From Haladaptatus sp. QDMS2 (lineage in GTDB: Archaea > Halobacteriota > Halobacteria > Halobacteriales > Halococcaceae), in the NCBI RefSeq assembly GCF_029338295.1, contig NZ_CP119791.1, positions 1,736,001 to 1,800,000 of the forward strand: a stretch of 64,000 bases of DNA. The letters are read 5' to 3'. A model generated the notes under the pieces. That model ran no database searches. It saw nothing but the letters and a program-made list of their open reading frames with translations, and was not told the origin of the DNA. Made by a program: the position numbers and the translations under genes. The stretch's first letter is position 1. The number at the start of each line of letters is the position of its first letter. Below are positions 62,101-64,000 of this stretch, one piece after another.

Positions 62101-63191
62101 CGGTAGGAGTCGAGTTCGGTGAACTGAGTCCGTTTGTAGCCATACAGCAGGTCGAACACGACGCGTCCTTTGATGTTCGGCCCCTGCCAGTCAGAGCGCC
62201 AGACCTCGTCTACGCGCGAGAGACGATTGTAGTCGAGGTCGTACGCTGAACCGCGTTCGAGTTCTTCGAGGCGGTCTAAGAGGTACGGCGCGTCGAAGTC
62301 CGCGAAGTTCCACCCGGTCAGCACGTCAGGGTCGGTTTCGACCAGATAGTCGAGGAACGCCGCGAGCATCTCGTCTTCTGCCTCGAACCGGCGAATCTCG
62401 AACTCGATATCCCCCTCTATCGGGTCGTAGGCAGAGAGGTCGTCCAGTCCCGTCGCACCGTCGGGAGCCTCGTAGAGCCACATGACGTACTCGTCGTCGA
62501 ACGAGTCGTGGCTGGTCAGGCAAATAATCGGCTCCTCGCCGTCTTCGGGGAAGCCGTTTCGGTCCTCGACTTCGATGTCGAACGTGTTCACGCGCAGGTT
62601 CGCATCGACGTCGACCGCCTCGATTTCCGTGTGCGGGACGTGGATGGCGCCGTCGTTGCCGCGGCGTTCTGGCACCCGAATTCCGCTTGTGATGTCCTTG
62701 TCGATGAGCAGGCGGTTCGGGAACAGGATGTCCGCCTCGAAGTGGTCGAAGCGGTCACGAATCTGCCCCACGTCGCGCGGCGTGCGCCCGAAGATTTTGG
62801 TCAGTTTCTCTCCCCGAATGCTCTCGTAGCCCTCTTCCCACCCCGTGATGACGTCCATGTCGAGTTTGTCGTCAGAGAGCGAGTCGGTCGGCGCGTAGAA
62901 GTACGGCCGAAAACCAGAGACGAGGACGTGTTCGAGTTCGTCGTCCGCCGTGCGTCCGAAGACATGGAGGACGGGGGCTTCTGCGTCGCCACTGCCGACG
63001 AGCGTGTAATCGACCTGCGAGACGGCCAGTTCGATGGTTCCGGTTGCGTCGGGGAATTTCTTGGCCGCCGAGTCGACGACGTCCGCGTGCGTCGCGCCGT
63101 CGCCGGCGACCGCTCGTGCCTCCGCTGCGAGCCGGTCTGTCTCCTCCGCTGGCTCCGTGGCATCGAACTGGTCGAGCCCCATCTGCGTCAT
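59178..63191 (-). CDS. polB: DNA polymerase family B with an active-site intein
   Basis: 1337 residues from the ATG at 63191 (MTQMGLDQFDATEPAEE), including a 438-residue intein; the mature enzyme is about 899. Exonuclease motifs: NTFDIEVEDR, WNFADFDAPYLLDRL, and YNLRDVELC. Polymerase motifs: LDLKSLYPMCMVTI (motif A), KVIMNSLYGVLGW (motif B), and YGD/TDS (motif C), which is split by the intein. It is the main or one of the main replicative/repair polymerases. Upstream ATG-like starts up to 63518 are rejected since they would encroach on the divergent gene and add Arg-rich non-homologous sequence. Confidence 0.96.
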   Translation of the reverse strand: MTQMGLDQFDATEPAEETDRLAAEARAVAGDGATHADVVDSAAKKFPDATGTIELAVSQVDYTLVGSGDAEAPVLHVFGRTADDELEHVLVSGFRPYFYAPTDSLSDDKLDMDVITGWEEGYESIRGEKLTKIFGRTPRDVGQIRDRFDHFEADILFPNRLLIDKDITSGIRVPERRGNDGAIHVPHTEIEAVDVDANLRVNTFDIEVEDRNGFPEDGEEPIICLTSHDSFDDEYVMWLYEAPDGATGLDDLSAYDPIEGDIEFEIRRFEAEDEMLAAFLDYLVETDPDVLTGWNFADFDAPYLLDRLEELERGSAYDLDYNRLSRVDEVWRSDWQGPNIKGRVVFDLLYGYKRTQFTELDSYRLDAVGEVELGIGKERYAGSIGDLWEENPSKLLEYNLRDVELCVELDRKQGIIPFWREVASFVGCKLEDAPTPGDAVDLYVLHKVHGNFALPSKGRAESEDYEGGAVFDPISGVRENVTVLDLKSLYPMCMVTINASPDSKVGPDYEGETFKAPNGTHFRKQPDGIIREMVDELLSEREQKKELRNQNDPDSTDYDRFDRQQAAVKVIMNSLYGVLGWERFRLYDKEMGAAVTATGREVINFTEQAANDLGYNVVYGDSVTGDRPIVVQDPSGTVQIIPIEQLFELASADDADILITADGGPVAHSTVGKSRRSLDGWNALSLSETGDAEWQPITQVIRHKTDKKVVRLQHKFGESTTTHDHSYMVENDGTFVEASPADVREPLRIPSFPDVASVDSIDVYEMLNGYEREYTDGMSVGSERGKTKIKHIHADDEWVWFGHEHHGRLQSTVKVKRRIDLQSADGAALIRLLAAYLAEGSSSTQETTASKFGASISESRQEWLTQLKDDYHRLFEGATASIIASDSQAERTVSYETGGEPASVSYNDTTLKLQMMNELSAVFFREFSGQTSRGKRIPGFVFHLENQLQDVFLEVLVEGDGSRKFPRYADDYAKRNFDYETTSRELAAGLSMLLTQQNQKHSMKYRDSKGTYTIRTCDYYRSGRDPVLTEVEHDGYVYDLSVEKNETFVDAVGGLVLHNTDSIMLELGPDVDKESAIEQSFDIEEHINEAYDEFAREKLNAENHRFQIEFEKLYRRFFQAGKKKRYAGHIIWKEGKDVDDIDITGFEYKRSDIAPITKEVQLRVIEMIVHGEDLEKVKTYVHDVIEDFRAGNVGLDDVAIPGGIGKQLDNYDTDTAHVRGAKYANLLLGTNFQRGSKPKRLYLAKVHPAFFRRIETETGIDPAGMTADELLYGEFKRDPDVICFEYADQVPEEFQVDWDKMLEKTLQGPIERILEALDISWEEVKSGQEQTGLGSFM
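60015..61328 (-). other. PolB intein with LAGLIDADG homing endonuclease
   Basis: 438 residues inserted between YGD and TDS of motif C. First residue Ser (SVTGDRPIVVQD) and last two His-Asn (DAVGGLVLHN) with the +1 Thr are standard splice residues. Block B is THDHSYMV. Two endonuclease blocks LIRLLAAYLAEGSSS and FLEVLVEGDGSRKF are present, so it probably can still home. The site is the pol-c type known from haloarchaea. Confidence 0.92.
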
Positions 63192-63307
63192 TGTAGGAAG
63201 AACTCGTCCAGCCGATAAAAACACCCGCGGTCCAGCGTCTACACTTGCAACATCCACAAAAGATTTAATGTGATAACACATATCATACTTCGAGGTGAAA
63301 TGGCCTA

Positions 63308-63493
63308 ATGTCAAACCACGCAAGTTCGCGTCGGCAGCCAGATAGCGCTGACAGACCAGAGCCAGCCGTCCCGGCAGGAGTCGAGACCACAGAGGTCTAC
63401 GAGACAGAGGACGGAATTGTGCTCTATGACGCGGAGAACCCGCTTGCGTGGGTACAGGCCACGCACGCTGTTCGACTGAGTGACGTGGCATAA
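63308..63493 (+). CDS. Small conserved protein (DUF7331-like)
   Basis: 61 residues: disordered start, then VYETEDGIVLYDAENPLAWVQATHAVRL. Resembles a haloarchaeal family I recall as DUF7331. Upstream A/T-rich gatttaatg (about 63262) suits a TATA box for this divergent transcript. Function unknown. Confidence 0.75.
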   Translation: MSNHASSRRQPDSADRPEPAVPAGVETTEVYETEDGIVLYDAENPLAWVQATHAVRLSDVA

Positions 63494-63557
63494 GGGGAGT
63501 ATCGTGACGTGGCGACACGTCGGAGAATACTTTTTTGCGGACGACGTAGGACGAAGC

Positions 63558-63872
63558 GTGTTCGACCTAGAGGAAGAGGACTCAGACGCGTGGCCGGACG
63601 AGCCAACGGAGTTCGACCCCGAGAAGGACATCGGCCCGAAGATTCCCCAGGTCCAGATGCCAAAGACGGACATGTCGGACGTCCCAGACGACGTGTTCCG
63701 TACTTTCTGGTCGCTCGTCCTCACGTTCAATATCGCGTTGTTCGCCCTGAGCCTCGGCGCGATGCTGATGTACTTCCGTGGCCAGTTCCAGACCGGCGGA
63801 GCCGTGTTCGCACTCGGGGTCGTCTCACTGGTCTACGGCGTCGCAAAGTACCGCGCCTTCCAGAACCGATAA
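63558..63872 (+). CDS. Two-helix membrane protein (DUF7322-like)
   Basis: 104 residues from GTG 63558 (FDLEEEDSDAWPDEPTEFDPE). Soluble acidic N-terminal part, then two membrane helices (about 50-70 and 75-97) ending YRAFQNR. Resembles the haloarchaeal DUF7322 family from memory. The earlier in-frame start at 63480 overlaps the previous gene's end and is less plausible. Confidence 0.72.
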   Translation: MFDLEEEDSDAWPDEPTEFDPEKDIGPKIPQVQMPKTDMSDVPDDVFRTFWSLVLTFNIALFALSLGAMLMYFRGQFQTGGAVFALGVVSLVYGVAKYRAFQNR

Positions 63873-63897
63873 CCGGCCTGCCTCCCTTCCTCTACCC

Positions 63898-64000
63898 ATG
63901 CGGACGGTCACCGACGACACCGGACGACACCTCCTGCTCATCGCCGAGTCGAGCGACGCAAGTCGCGTTCGAGACCCGGAGACCGGCGAGGAGTTCTACG
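63898..64000 (+). CDS. 5' part of a conserved gene (DUF7346-like), cut by window end
   Basis: 34 codons are visible from the ATG at 63898: MRTVTDDTGRHLLLIAESS... DPETGEEFY. This style of start fits a haloarchaeal family I recall as DUF7346. It lies 25 bp after the previous stop and is probably in the same operon. The rest is outside the window. Confidence 0.5.
   Translation, partial: MRTVTDDTGRHLLLIAESSDASRVRDPETGEEFY

Overview
The window is chromosomal DNA of a haloarchaeon (class Halobacteria). The evidence is consistent: predicted proteins are strongly acidic; TATA-type promoters lie about 25 bp ahead of leaderless starts; several secreted proteins carry twin-arginine signals; and archaeal information genes are present (RNase P protein 4, L44e, S27e, aIF2-alpha, Nop10, family B DNA polymerase with an intein, archaeal SRP RNA). 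Many small proteins belong to families I know only from haloarchaea. I cannot name the genus. Family names with DUF numbers come from memory and should be confirmed by search.

Layout. 1-3.7 kb: small conserved genes, a VapBC-like pair, the SRP RNA, an IS200/IS605-type scar, and mscS-yhbY-rnp4. 3.8-11.4 kb: two glycosyltransferases, 3-hydroxyacyl-CoA dehydrogenase, a gluconeogenic pair (class I aldolase plus FBPase) and an acyl-CoA carboxylase beta subunit. 11.4-17.1 kb: MaoC hydratase, a secreted-protein gene cut by an intact IS607-type element (serine recombinase plus TnpB), a CitE-like lyase and glutamate dehydrogenase. 17.2-33.4 kb: a tandem membrane-protein pair, a large secreted nuclease, acyl-CoA and aldehyde dehydrogenases, a kinase, a PhoU-type regulator and several secreted or lipid-anchored proteins. 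33.7-35.9 kb: the conserved translation/ribosome operon rpl44e-rps27e-aif2a-nop10-pac2. 35.9-52.5 kb: a 1157-residue secreted M14 peptidase, threonine synthase, AlaX, a PLP decarboxylase, a beta-helix secreted protein and many small genes. 52.5-53.7 kb: an AT-rich gene-free stretch, then a mosaic of tRNA-Gln fragments and palindromes around an intact tRNA-Gln(UUG). 53.7-58.9 kb: universal stress protein, DtxR regulator, ferritin-like protein and sufCBD (iron and Fe-S homeostasis). 59.2-64 kb: DNA polymerase B with an active-site intein, and a divergent run of small conserved genes.

The most unusual feature is the tRNA-Gln region (about 53.03-53.69 kb). Three degenerate copies of the tRNA 3' end follow the gene at 106-114 bp spacing, and two copies of its 5' end precede it. 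The copies are separated by short, mostly perfect palindromes. It looks like an integration hotspot scar or an uncharacterised repeat system. Other points of note: a secreted nuclease with a thermonuclease domain between two GATase-like domains and a lamin-tail domain at its end; the TnpB reading frame overlapping the probable guide-RNA end of its element; a possible fused epsilon-like segment on the carboxyltransferase; and a probable 5' frameshift in the gene at about 27.1 kb.
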